From an uncultured Lachnospiraceae bacterium (GTDB lineage Bacteria > Bacillota > Clostridia > Lachnospirales > Lachnospiraceae): a stretch of 64,000 nt of DNA. The DNA is taken from positions 5,816 to 69,815 of the forward strand of contig CAKRTC010000006.1 in NCBI GenBank assembly GCA_934402055.1, given 5' to 3'. Each line of letters begins with the position of its first letter. Position 1 is the first letter of the stretch. Below are positions 36,900 through 45,424 of this stretch, piece by piece. The translations under genes and the position numbers were made by a program. The notes beneath the pieces are model-generated. The model was not told the DNA's origin. It saw only the letters and a list, made by a program, of their open reading frames with translations, and ran no database searches.

Positions 36900-37108
36900 C
36901 ATGCTAATATCATGAACAAAATTAGCAAGAAAGTTTGCGATATCGTAAAAATCGTGAGATAAATATAATATCCGGAGATATGAATTATATATTCAGTTAC
37001 CGAAGATCTGACTTGATCACTGCCTGTCAAGGTGCATTATTTATTGTGTATGGATAATATTCTGTAAATATGATAAAATATGACGAATGTATCTAAGGAG
37101 GATTAGCC

Positions 37109-37468
37109 ATGAAAGGTAAGATCAACAACCGATTAGGTGATATCAATATTTCAAGTGATGTCATTGCAACTATCGCAGGCTCGGCGGCAGTCGAGTGCTT
37201 CGGAGTTGTAGGCATGGCTTCAGTAAGCCTTAAGGACGGCTTTGTAAAGCTGCTCAAGAAGGAATCGTTGGTCAATGGTATCGAGGTCAATGTGAACGAG
37301 GACAACTCGCTTTCACTCAAGCTTCACATTATCGTGGCTTACGGAGTGAGCATTTACGCAGTATCTGAGAACCTCATCGAGACAGTAAGATATAAGATCG
37401 AAGAGCATACCGGGCTCAAGGTAGAAGCTGTAAATGTTTATGTCGAGAGCGTTCGACCTATCGACTGA
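37109..37468 (+). CDS. Asp23/Gls24 family envelope-stress protein
   Basis: 119-residue Asp23/Gls24 domain protein (DUF322/YloU-like). Features are the N-terminal GDINISSDVIATIAGSAAVE, VVGMASVS, the central KLHIIVAYGVSIYAVSENLI, and the final VEAVNVYVESVRPID. Bacillus YloU is encoded beside the fatty-acid-kinase gene yloV, the same pair as here. Function in envelope homeostasis is only loosely known. An AAGGAGG ribosome site precedes the ATG; fakA starts 17 bases later. Confidence 0.9.
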   Translation: MKGKINNRLGDINISSDVIATIAGSAAVECFGVVGMASVSLKDGFVKLLKKESLVNGIEVNVNEDNSLSLKLHIIVAYGVSIYAVSENLIETVRYKIEEHTGLKVEAVNVYVESVRPID

Positions 37469-37484
37469 TCAAGGAGGCTAAAGT

Positions 37485-39191
37485 TTGTCAATTAATACGA
37501 TAGATGCCGGACTTCTTAAGAAGTGTTTTATTGCCGGCGCAAACAACTTAGAGAAGAATAAAGAATACATTAACGAGCTCAATGTCTTCCCGGTTCCGGA
37601 CGGAGACACAGGCACAAATATGTCCATGACCATCATGACCGCAGCCAAGGCTGTAAATGAAGCAGACGGCAGTGACATGAAGGCGGTTACCAAGGCTATG
37701 TCAAGCGGCTCCTTAAGAGGCGCAAGAGGTAACTCGGGAGTTATTATGTCACAGCTTATCAGAGGCTTCTGCAAGGCTGTGGAGGAGCATGATTCCATAG
37801 ATTCCGAGACAGCTGCGGCAGCCTTCAGACGTGCGGCTGAGACAGCTTACAAGGCAGTAATGAAGCCTAAGGAGGGAACCATCCTCACCGTTGCCAAGGG
37901 CATGTCGGATAAGATCACCGAGATAGCAGAGGGAACAGAGGATATAGCAAAGCTTTGTGCAGATGTTGTTGAGCACGGCAACGAAGTGCTTCAGAAGACA
38001 CCGGAGATGCTTCCGGTACTTAAGGAAGCAGGCGTTGTGGATTCCGGCGGAGAGGGTCTCATCACCTTCTTAAGAGGAGCGCTTGCCGTACTTAACGGAG
38101 ACGAATCGGAGGCAGAGCTTAAGGATGCTGTCGCACCTGCAGTCAGAGACGGCGCATCTCCTGCGGCAGGCAGAGGCAAGATATCCACAGACGATATCAA
38201 GTTCGGTTACTGCACAGAGTTCATAGTTAATCTTGATAAGCCGCTTTCACAGGATAAGATCAACGAGTTCAAGGCATTTCTTGAGAGTATAGGAGATTCC
38301 ATAGTATGTGTAGCCGATGATGAGATGGTCAAGGTACACGTGCATACCAATCATCCGGGCAAGGCATTCGAGAAGGGTATAGAGTTAGGCGCTTCGCTTT
38401 CACGCATGAAGGTCGACAATATGCGTGAGGAACATGAGGAAAAGCTTATTCAGAATGCTTCCAAGCTAGCCGCAATGGAGAAGCTTGAGGAGCAGAACAC
38501 AGGCAGCAAGCCCGAGGCCAAGGCAGAGCGCAAGCCTGTCGCATTTATATCCGTATGCTCCGGCGAGGGACTTAAGACCATCTTCGAGGGACTCGGCGCA
38601 GATTATATCATAGGCGGCGGACAGACCATGAATCCGAGCACGGATGATATACTCAATGCCGTAGATGCCGTAAATGCAGACACTGTATTCGTGCTTCCGA
38701 ACAACAAGAACATCATACTTGCGGCAGAGCAGGCAGCCAAGATCAATAAGGATGTCAAGATACTCGTAGTGCCGACCAAGACCATACCTCAGGGCATTAC
38801 GGCCATGATCAATTACACCGAGGGCGAGAGTGACGAGGACAATCTCACAGCCATGTCTGAGAGTCTTGCAAATGTCAAGTCCGGTGAGATCACCTATGCG
38901 GTACGAAATACCATGATCGACGGTGTCGAGATCAAGGAAGGCAATATCATGTGCATCGGAGACCGAGGCATACTTGCCGTAGGTGAGGTGCTTAACGATA
39001 CCGCACTTGAGATGATAGGCAAGATGGTTGATGATGAGACCACCATGGTCACTATCTATGCAGGCGAAGGCATAGAGGACGAGGCGGCAGAGATGCTTGC
39101 AGATTCTATACGTGCCAAGTATGCCGATATTGACGTAGACGTTGAACGCGGCGACCAGCCTGTATATTATTACATCGTAAGCGTAGAGTGA
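37485..39191 (+). CDS. fakA: fatty acid kinase catalytic subunit (DAK2/YloV family)
   Basis: FakA phosphorylates fatty acids bound by FakB for use in phospholipids. The N-terminal DhaL/DAK2 domain has FPVPDGDTGTNMSMTI, whose Asp residues bind Mg-ATP, and LRGARGNSGVIMSQLIRG. The middle part (KFGYCTEFIVNL, VHVHTNHPG) and the C-terminal DegV-like domain (VSVCSGEG-like region, NPSTDDILNAVDAV, LPNNKNIILAAEQA) complete the 568 residues. The start is TTG 37485 with AAGGAGG upstream. Two Ala/Gly/Lys linkers separate the domains. No fakB is in this window. Confidence 0.92.
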   Translation: MSINTIDAGLLKKCFIAGANNLEKNKEYINELNVFPVPDGDTGTNMSMTIMTAAKAVNEADGSDMKAVTKAMSSGSLRGARGNSGVIMSQLIRGFCKAVEEHDSIDSETAAAAFRRAAETAYKAVMKPKEGTILTVAKGMSDKITEIAEGTEDIAKLCADVVEHGNEVLQKTPEMLPVLKEAGVVDSGGEGLITFLRGALAVLNGDESEAELKDAVAPAVRDGASPAAGRGKISTDDIKFGYCTEFIVNLDKPLSQDKINEFKAFLESIGDSIVCVADDEMVKVHVHTNHPGKAFEKGIELGASLSRMKVDNMREEHEEKLIQNASKLAAMEKLEEQNTGSKPEAKAERKPVAFISVCSGEGLKTIFEGLGADYIIGGGQTMNPSTDDILNAVDAVNADTVFVLPNNKNIILAAEQAAKINKDVKILVVPTKTIPQGITAMINYTEGESDEDNLTAMSESLANVKSGEITYAVRNTMIDGVEIKEGNIMCIGDRGILAVGEVLNDTALEMIGKMVDDETTMVTIYAGEGIEDEAAEMLADSIRAKYADIDVDVERGDQPVYYYIVSVE

Positions 39192-39214
39192 TCTTATAAA
39201 TTAATATTTAATAT

Positions 39215-41311
39215 ATGGAACTTACCGCACTTAAGGGAATAGGGGATAAGACTGCCGAGGCATTTAAGCGCCTCGGCATTTTCAGTGCGGAGGATCTGAT
39301 AAGATTCTACCCGAGGAGCTACGAGAGCTTCGATAAGCCCAAGGCTCTGTATGAGCTTGAACCCGGCAAGATACAGACTGTCGAAGGTGTACTCACAAAG
39401 GATGCTTCTGTCAACCGCTTTAACGGAATGACTATTGTAAATGCTTATCTCGCCGATATGACAGGAAGACTGCAGCTTTCCTGGTATAATTCACCATTTA
39501 TAAAAAACAGTCTCAGGGAAGGCATGCATCTCGTATTCCGAGGCAGGGTATACGAGAAAAATGGTAAGCTCATCATGGGTCAGCCCAAGATCTATCAGGC
39601 AGAGAGCTACAGGGAAAAATACGAGGGCAGGCTTATGCCCATATATCCTCTTACCAAGGGCATCAGCAACAACACCATAGTTAAGGCTGTTTCCGAAGCT
39701 CTAACCATATGCAGACATACGGGAGAGTACCTGCCGGAGAGCATAATCGACGAATATGGTCTCAAATCACTTGATGTAACAGCTATAAGACTGCATTTTC
39801 CAAGGAGCGGCGAAGAGCTTGAGGCATCAAGGCGAAGAGCCGTGTTTGATGAGTTCTTTCTCAACAATCTCGCGGGAGCAAGACTGAGCGAGAGAGCAAA
39901 AAAGCTCACAAGCGTATATCGCTGCAAGCCGGATTTCGGACTCATCAGATTCATTGCCGATCTGCCCTTTGAGCTTACAGCAGGACAGCTCAAGGCATAC
40001 AAGGAGATCAATGCCGATATGTCCTCGGGAAGAGTCATGAACAGACTCGTAGAGGGTGACGTTGGTTCGGGTAAGACTATGGTAGCCATGCTCGCCATGC
40101 TCTTTGCGGCGCTTAACGGATATCAGGCGGCTATAATGGCACCTACTGCTGTGCTTGCGACACAGCATTTCGAAACCTTTAACAGAATGCTTGAAAAAAG
40201 TGAGTTTTTTGACGGCAGGATAAGCACGGTTTTGCTCACAGGCTCAATGAGCACAGCCGACAGGAAGGAAGCCTTAAGCCGCATCAGGAGCGGAGAGGCT
40301 AATATCATAATAGGCACACATGCCTTGTTTCAGGATAAGGTCGAATACAAATCACTCGGTCTCATCGTAAGTGACGAACAGCACAGGTTCGGAGTAGGAC
40401 AGAGAGAGGCACTTTCGGGCAAGGGAGATATGCCGCACACACTTGTCATGAGTGCGACACCCATACCGCGTACACTTGCCATTATAATGTACAGCAATAT
40501 GGATATCTCGCTCATCAAGGAGAGGCCGCAGGGACGTCTGCCTATCAAAAACTGTGTCGTAGGCCCGAGCTACCGCAGGACAGCCTATAAATTCATCTTT
40601 GACGAGATAAAAAAAGGCAGACAGGCGTATATCATCTGTCCTGCCATAGAGGAAGCCGAGGAAGAGGAGAACGAGTCCTTAGGCGGAAAAACCGCAAGTG
40701 AAAAAACTGCGGCAAAATTGGAAAATGTTACAGATTATACAGAAAAGCTTCGTAAGATAGTTCCGGAAGGTGTCAGCATAGCCATGCTCCACGGAAGGAT
40801 GAAAAATGACGAAAAAGATGCGGTCATGAAGCATTTTAAGGAACATGAGACAGATATACTTATATCGACAACGGTAGTCGAGGTAGGTGTGGACGTACCC
40901 AATGCCACAGTCATGATGATCGAAAATGCAGAGCGCTTCGGACTTGCCGAGCTGCACCAGCTAAGAGGCAGAGTCGGTCGAGGCGAGGAGCAGTCCTACT
41001 GTATAATGATCAATACCTCCGATTCGGAAAAGGCAGCAGAGAGACTCGGCATACTCAATAACTCCAATGACGGTTTTCAGATCGCTGAGGAGGATTTAAG
41101 GCTCAGAGGCCCCGGAGATGTGTTCGGGGTAAGACAGAGCGGAGACATAGATTACAGGATAGCGGACATATATAGGGATGCAGCGATAATGAAAGACGCT
41201 GCGGCTGCGGTTAAGGAGCTTATGGACAGGGATCCGGAGCTTGACGAGCCGGAGCATCAGCGCTTAAGGTGCATATCGGACGAATATCTTGAGAAGGGAT
41301 ATATAGTATAA
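39215..41311 (+). CDS. recG: ATP-dependent DNA helicase RecG
   Basis: Branch-migrating helicase that reverses stalled forks. The N-terminal wedge/OB domain starts TALKGIGDKTAEAFKRLGI. Walker A is EGDVGSGKTMVAML, the DEAD-box variant is SDEQHRFGVGQREAL, followed by MSATPIPRTLAI. The C-terminal helicase half has STTVVEVGVDVPNATVMMIE and HQLRGRVGRG, with the RecG tail GPGDVFGVRQSG. 698 residues, normal, though there is an acidic low-complexity insert near nt 40655-40735. The ribosome site is weak. rsmD begins with no gap. Confidence 0.96.
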   Translation: MELTALKGIGDKTAEAFKRLGIFSAEDLIRFYPRSYESFDKPKALYELEPGKIQTVEGVLTKDASVNRFNGMTIVNAYLADMTGRLQLSWYNSPFIKNSLREGMHLVFRGRVYEKNGKLIMGQPKIYQAESYREKYEGRLMPIYPLTKGISNNTIVKAVSEALTICRHTGEYLPESIIDEYGLKSLDVTAIRLHFPRSGEELEASRRRAVFDEFFLNNLAGARLSERAKKLTSVYRCKPDFGLIRFIADLPFELTAGQLKAYKEINADMSSGRVMNRLVEGDVGSGKTMVAMLAMLFAALNGYQAAIMAPTAVLATQHFETFNRMLEKSEFFDGRISTVLLTGSMSTADRKEALSRIRSGEANIIIGTHALFQDKVEYKSLGLIVSDEQHRFGVGQREALSGKGDMPHTLVMSATPIPRTLAIIMYSNMDISLIKERPQGRLPIKNCVVGPSYRRTAYKFIFDEIKKGRQAYIICPAIEEAEEEENESLGGKTASEKTAAKLENVTDYTEKLRKIVPEGVSIAMLHGRMKNDEKDAVMKHFKEHETDILISTTVVEVGVDVPNATVMMIENAERFGLAELHQLRGRVGRGEEQSYCIMINTSDSEKAAERLGILNNSNDGFQIAEEDLRLRGPGDVFGVRQSGDIDYRIADIYRDAAIMKDAAAAVKELMDRDPELDEPEHQRLRCISDEYLEKGYIV

Positions 41312-41875
41312 ATGAGAGTAATAGCAGGAAGTGCAAGAAGTATTCCGCTTATCGCGCCGTCGGGCAACAATACGAGACCAACGACGGATAAGATCAAGGA
41401 AACACTTTTCAACATATTGCAATATGATGTGCAGGGAGCCGTGTTCTACGATATCTTCGCAGGCTCGGGAGCGATAGGCATAGAGGCATTAAGCCGCGGA
41501 GCGGAGCGTGCCGTGTTTGTTGATACGAGCAGGGATGCCATCAATTGCATTACCGCAAATGTAAAAAAATGCAAGTTCACGGACAAGAGCCGGATAGTCA
41601 AGGCTGATGCTTCACAGCTTTCGGCTTATTTTAAGAAAAATGAGACTGAAAATGATGCACAGCTCATCATTTTCATGGATCCGCCTTATGAGCGTGATCT
41701 GGAGATGCCTGTATTAAGGGCTATAGCAGAGAGCGGAGTGCTTAAGGAAGACGATATTATCATAGTCGAGGAAGCGATACGCTATGAATTGGAGCTTCCG
41801 GAAGAACTCGGACTTGAGATATACAGGGTCAAGGAATATAAAAACCAGAAACATTTGTTCATCAGAAAGAGATGA
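41312..41875 (+). CDS. rsmD: 16S rRNA (guanine(966)-N(2))-methyltransferase
   Basis: SAM-dependent methyltransferase of 16S rRNA. The N-terminus RVIAGSARSIPLIAP and TRPTTDKIKETLFNIL is distinctive for RsmD. The SAM-binding loop is FYDIFAGSGAIGIEALSRGA and the catalytic motif is FMDPPYERDL. 187 residues, normal. The ATG follows the recG stop directly, and coaD follows, a conserved rsmD-coaD order. Confidence 0.95.
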   Translation: MRVIAGSARSIPLIAPSGNNTRPTTDKIKETLFNILQYDVQGAVFYDIFAGSGAIGIEALSRGAERAVFVDTSRDAINCITANVKKCKFTDKSRIVKADASQLSAYFKKNETENDAQLIIFMDPPYERDLEMPVLRAIAESGVLKEDDIIIVEEAIRYELELPEELGLEIYRVKEYKNQKHLFIRKR

Positions 41876-42006
41876 ATTTAAATTAAATAATAGAAGCAAA
41901 CAGGGAGCTGTCCGAAACAAAACGGGGTTGTAAGCGATTGATAAGGGCGCAGTCGGAAGCTGTCTGAAGAGCAATAAAAACGGACTTAAGGGAGAGAGGT
42001 CTGATT

Positions 42007-42501
42007 ATGAAAGAAACTATTTGGATTTATCCGGGAAGCTTTGATCCGGTGACATACGGACACTTAAATATCATCGAGCGCGCGGCTAAGCTGTGCGGAA
42101 AACTTGTGGTCGGAGTGCTTGAAAATTCTGACAAAACTTCGTTGTTTTCCATGGATGAACGTGTTAATATGTTACGTGAAGTAGTAAAAGGACTTGACAA
42201 TGTGGAAGTAACGAGTTTTTCGGGACTTCAGGCGGATTTTTATAAACAGAGACATGCCGACGCGGTCGTAAGAGGTATCAGAGACGATCGTGATTATGAT
42301 TACGAGCTTTTCCTGGCGCGCGGCATTCAGATGCTGATACCCGAATACGAAGTCGTTTTCCTTGCGACGGATCTTAAGTATGCCTGTGTCAATTCAAGTA
42401 CCGTCAGAGCACTCGGAGCATACGGCGGTGAACTCAGTCCGTTTGTGCCAAGCTATATAGAGCAGAAGGTCAAGGAAAAGTTTAAGGAGAAATATTTATG
42501 A
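42007..42501 (+). CDS. coaD: phosphopantetheine adenylyltransferase
   Basis: Penultimate enzyme of coenzyme A synthesis: adds AMP to 4'-phosphopantetheine. Nucleotidyltransferase motifs YPGSFDPVTYGHLNII and VNSSTVRALGAYGG (the SSTxxR variant of the ISSTxxR loop). 164 residues, typical. A strong GGGAGAGAGG ribosome site precedes the ATG. It overlaps the next gene by four bases (ATGA). Confidence 0.97.
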   Translation: MKETIWIYPGSFDPVTYGHLNIIERAAKLCGKLVVGVLENSDKTSLFSMDERVNMLREVVKGLDNVEVTSFSGLQADFYKQRHADAVVRGIRDDRDYDYELFLARGIQMLIPEYEVVFLATDLKYACVNSSTVRALGAYGGELSPFVPSYIEQKVKEKFKEKYL

Positions 42502-43085
42502 GCAGCAAGATCGAGCAGATCATTGATGAGTTAGACGAATATATTGGTGAGTGCAAATACCAGCCTTTTTCAAACAGTAAGATAATAGTTAATAAGGACG
42601 AGCTTGACGAGTATATCGTGGAGCTTCGCATGCGTGTGCCGGACGAGATCAAGAAATATCAGAAGATCATTTCACAGCAGGATGCCATACTTGATGACGC
42701 AAGAAGTCAGGCACAGAATATGATTAACGACGCACAGCAGCAGATAGATGTGCTTGTTAGCGACCATGAGGTTATGCAGAGAGCATATGAGCGTGCGAAT
42801 GAGCTGGTTGATGCGGCACACGGACAGGCTGATTCCATAGTTAATCAGGCTGTAAGCGATGCCAACAATATCCGTGAGGGTGCCATGCAGTATGCGGATA
42901 GCCTTCTTGCGGAGATACAGAATATCATCTCCGGCACGGCTTCGGAGAGCAGACAGAAGCTTGATCAGATGTTTGCTTCGCTCGAATCTGTATACAATGA
43001 GTGCGCAACAAACCGCAGTCAGCTGACAGTTAACAATACTACTCCCGAGCAGAATGATTATGAAGATGAAAATGCTGAGCAGTGA
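42498..43085 (+). CDS. coiled-coil protein of unknown function (coaD-linked)
   Basis: 195 residues, mostly helical, with long heptad-like stretches from about residue 60 to 165 rich in Gln, Ala, Asp and Glu (DDARSQAQNMINDAQQQIDV), resembling the F0 subunit b/V-ATPase subunit H coiled-coil style. No membrane segment or signal peptide is visible. The N-terminus has a short duplicated-looking piece (IIDELDEYIGE, then KDELDEYIVE). Similar proteins sit beside coaD in related Firmicutes, from memory; function is unknown. It overlaps the next gene. Confidence 0.72.
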   Translation: MSSKIEQIIDELDEYIGECKYQPFSNSKIIVNKDELDEYIVELRMRVPDEIKKYQKIISQQDAILDDARSQAQNMINDAQQQIDVLVSDHEVMQRAYERANELVDAAHGQADSIVNQAVSDANNIREGAMQYADSLLAEIQNIISGTASESRQKLDQMFASLESVYNECATNRSQLTVNNTTPEQNDYEDENAEQ

Positions 43086-43740
43086 TATCGAGGCGGTTAT
43101 CTTTGACCTCGACGGAACCTTGGCAGATTCAATGTGGATGTGGGCAGATATCGATCGCGAATATCTGTCCCGTTTTGCGTTAGAGGAAAAGCCGGAGCTG
43201 ATGGGCGAGGTAGCCGGTATGAATATGGTCGAGACGGCAGTCTTCTTCAAGCAGCATTTTCATATACCGGACAGCATAGATAAGATCATAGCCGACTGGA
43301 TAGAGATGTCGCTTGATAAGTATAAGCATGAGGTGAACCTCAAGCCCTATGCCGCGGATCTGCTTAAGTTCCTTAAGGCAAACGGAATCAAGACAGCCAT
43401 AGCATCATCCAATGCGATAGAGATGATAAGAGCCTGCCTTAAATCAAACGGTGTTGAGGATATGTTTGATGCCGTTGTTTCGGCAAGCGAGGTCGAGCAC
43501 GGCAAGCCGGCTCCGGATGTATATCTGCTTGCAGCCAAGCGTATAGGAGCGGATCCGGCGAAGTGCCTTGTGTTCGAGGACATACCGGCAGGATTGAGAG
43601 CCGGCAAGGCAGCAGGCATGAAGACTATAGGCGTAAGCGATAAGTATTCGGAAGGCAGCGAGAGCGAGATGAGAGCCGAAGCGGACAGGTATTATCCGGG
43701 CTTCAAGGAGTTCCTTGAGGCAGAAGGCGTGATCGGCTGA
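43072..43740 (+). CDS. HAD superfamily hydrolase (beta-phosphoglucomutase-like)
   Basis: About 222 residues. The nucleophile motif is AVIFDLDGTLADS, the second motif is TAIASSNAIE, the Lys motif is EHGKPAPDVYLLAAK, and the acidic motif is LVFEDIPAGLRAGKAAGM. The cap is the helical C1 type of the phosphoglucomutase/phosphatase group. Several ATGs (43054, 43060, 43066, 43072) are possible; I favour the last, giving the usual short lead to the first motif and a 14-base overlap with the gene before. The substrate is not predictable. Confidence 0.85.
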   Translation: MLSSDIEAVIFDLDGTLADSMWMWADIDREYLSRFALEEKPELMGEVAGMNMVETAVFFKQHFHIPDSIDKIIADWIEMSLDKYKHEVNLKPYAADLLKFLKANGIKTAIASSNAIEMIRACLKSNGVEDMFDAVVSASEVEHGKPAPDVYLLAAKRIGADPAKCLVFEDIPAGLRAGKAAGMKTIGVSDKYSEGSESEMRAEADRYYPGFKEFLEAEGVIG

Positions 43741-43846
43741 GCAGATTTTATCAGTGTATGGTTTCTGTCTTATGTGGATAAAGGCTTAAAAAGACCGGAG
43801 ATATGTCGATAACTATGTTCGGGAAATCGTGGGAGAAGGAATAAGA

Positions 43847-45028
43847 GTGCAGCAGATAAGAGTGCCGCAGGCTGAGGCAGGAAGACGCATAGACAAGTAT
43901 CTGATGAAATACTTTGATGCGGCTCCCAAGAGCTTCATTTACAAGGCCTTCAGAAAAAAGAATATCAAGCTTTGCGGAAAACGTGCCGCAGGAAATGAAT
44001 TGCTCAACGAGGGAGATCTTATTGAGCTTTTTTTCTCTGACGAAACAATTGCGTCAATGCGGAAAACGCCCGTCGGAAACCATAAAGTGCCGGCTGGAGA
44101 CAAAGCAACATTAAGGGAGTACTGCGAGATAGTCTATGAGGATAAGGACGTAATATTTGCCGACAAGAGGGAGAATGTGCTGAGTCAGAAGGCGGAGCCG
44201 GGGGACTACAGCCTCAATGAGGCTCTCTTAGACTACTGCGGCGGCAAGCCGGAGGCTTCAAGCTTCGTTCCTTCGGTATGCAATCGTATAGACCGCAATA
44301 CTACAGGGCTTGTGTGCTTTGCGAAAAGCTACAAAGCTGCAAGACTGCTCTCCGAGATGCTCAGAGACAGAAGCCTTGAAAAGTATTATCTTGCTGCTGT
44401 TTCCGGAGTTGTGAATGAAGCCGCACATGTTGAAGCATGGCTCGTTAAAGATAAAAAGAGCAATAAGGTTACGGTATCCGACAGACCGAGTGCAGGAGCA
44501 GAACACATAGAGACAGCCTTCAGACCTATAGATGGGGCGGAGGCAGAAATGCTCGGTATAGGATGTGCCGGAACCGGAGAACTATTTTCATCAACAGACA
44601 GAGAACAGAAGATTGATTCAATAAGCATGGAATTATCTAAGCCTAAGTTAAGTGGCAATGATATTGCTACAGAACGAATAAGTGGCTTAAATAGAGTAGT
44701 TGGGTTAAATAAAAATGTATCAAGAGTTGCATCCGGCAGGCTCAGAAATCATCAGTACACGATAGTCAAGGTCGAGCTTATCACAGGCAAATCTCATCAG
44801 ATTAGAGCACAGCTTGCAGCCTTGGGACATCCGCTCTTGGGAGATCCTAAGTACGGCAGCAGAGAGCTTAATAAGTATCTTGCGGAAGAGTACGGAATAA
44901 GATCACAGCTCTTACATGCGTGGGAGATGCATTTTCCAAAGGATACTTCGTCACCGCTTGATACATTCGCGGGCAAGTCGGTAAGGACCAAGACACCGGA
45001 GTGGGTGAAGCAGCTTAGAATAGAATAA
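43847..45028 (+). CDS. RluA-family 23S rRNA pseudouridine synthase with an internal insert
   Basis: Order: S4 RNA-binding domain (AGRRIDKYLMKYF, FRKKNIKLCGKRA), then the PsuA catalytic core with the catalytic Asp in CNRIDRNTTGLVCFAKS, and ITGKSHQIRAQLAALGHPLL and DPKYGSR near the end. I choose GTG 43847 with GGAGAAGGA just before it; GTG 43829 is an alternative. At ~393 residues it is long. About 70 residues (about nt 44532-44756) with AT-rich codons and no recognisable motif interrupt the core between two catalytic strands. Target site unknown. Confidence 0.87.
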   Translation: MQQIRVPQAEAGRRIDKYLMKYFDAAPKSFIYKAFRKKNIKLCGKRAAGNELLNEGDLIELFFSDETIASMRKTPVGNHKVPAGDKATLREYCEIVYEDKDVIFADKRENVLSQKAEPGDYSLNEALLDYCGGKPEASSFVPSVCNRIDRNTTGLVCFAKSYKAARLLSEMLRDRSLEKYYLAAVSGVVNEAAHVEAWLVKDKKSNKVTVSDRPSAGAEHIETAFRPIDGAEAEMLGIGCAGTGELFSSTDREQKIDSISMELSKPKLSGNDIATERISGLNRVVGLNKNVSRVASGRLRNHQYTIVKVELITGKSHQIRAQLAALGHPLLGDPKYGSRELNKYLAEEYGIRSQLLHAWEMHFPKDTSSPLDTFAGKSVRTKTPEWVKQLRIE

Positions 45029-45077
45029 TAAACAGATGATCGCTATATAAAATAATCAAAATAATTGATAAAAACCT

Positions 45078-45160
45078 GAGGAGTGAGGTGAATAAGGCTT
45101 CGATTGTCAGAATGAAAATGGACAATCGGAAAGAATATGTTCACAAACTCCTCTTTTTTT
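45078..45160 (+). terminator. long structured terminator
   Basis: GAGGAGT (45078-45084) pairs with ACTCCTC (45147-45153), GTGAA with TTCAC inside it, and CGATTGTC/GACAATCG (45101-45108 with 45121-45128) forms the tip; seven T follow. The size exceeds an ordinary terminator, so a small structured RNA is possible. Confidence 0.65.
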
Positions 45161-45424
45161 ATTAAGTTAATTATCAAAATATTAAAAAATTTAGTACATT
45201 AACGCATGCACTAATTCAAGTGCAATTCAAGCGGTTGTTAACAAGTTGTACAAATAGTTTACAATTTTCATAGTCAAAACTACCAATAAAAAAAGAAAAT
45301 CATGTATTCACTTGTTAATGTTTACCTCAAAGTTGGCGACAACTGATTTTATAAGAATAAGCTTTCATCTACAATGCCAAATATCAAAACAAACAAAGTT
45401 CATGTGTTTGGATGGGGGAAGCAA
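45161..45424. promoter_or_regulatory. AT-rich control region before the larA-like gene with two adjacent palindromes
   Basis: No gene. TTGTTAACAA (45235-45244) and TTGTACAA (45246-45253) are perfect palindromes lying side by side. A -35-like TTTACA is at 45258-45263; its -10 is unclear. The palindromes are plausible operators for the FadR-type regulator encoded two genes on, whose family favours GT-N-AC half-sites. This is inferred from position and symmetry only. Confidence 0.4.
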
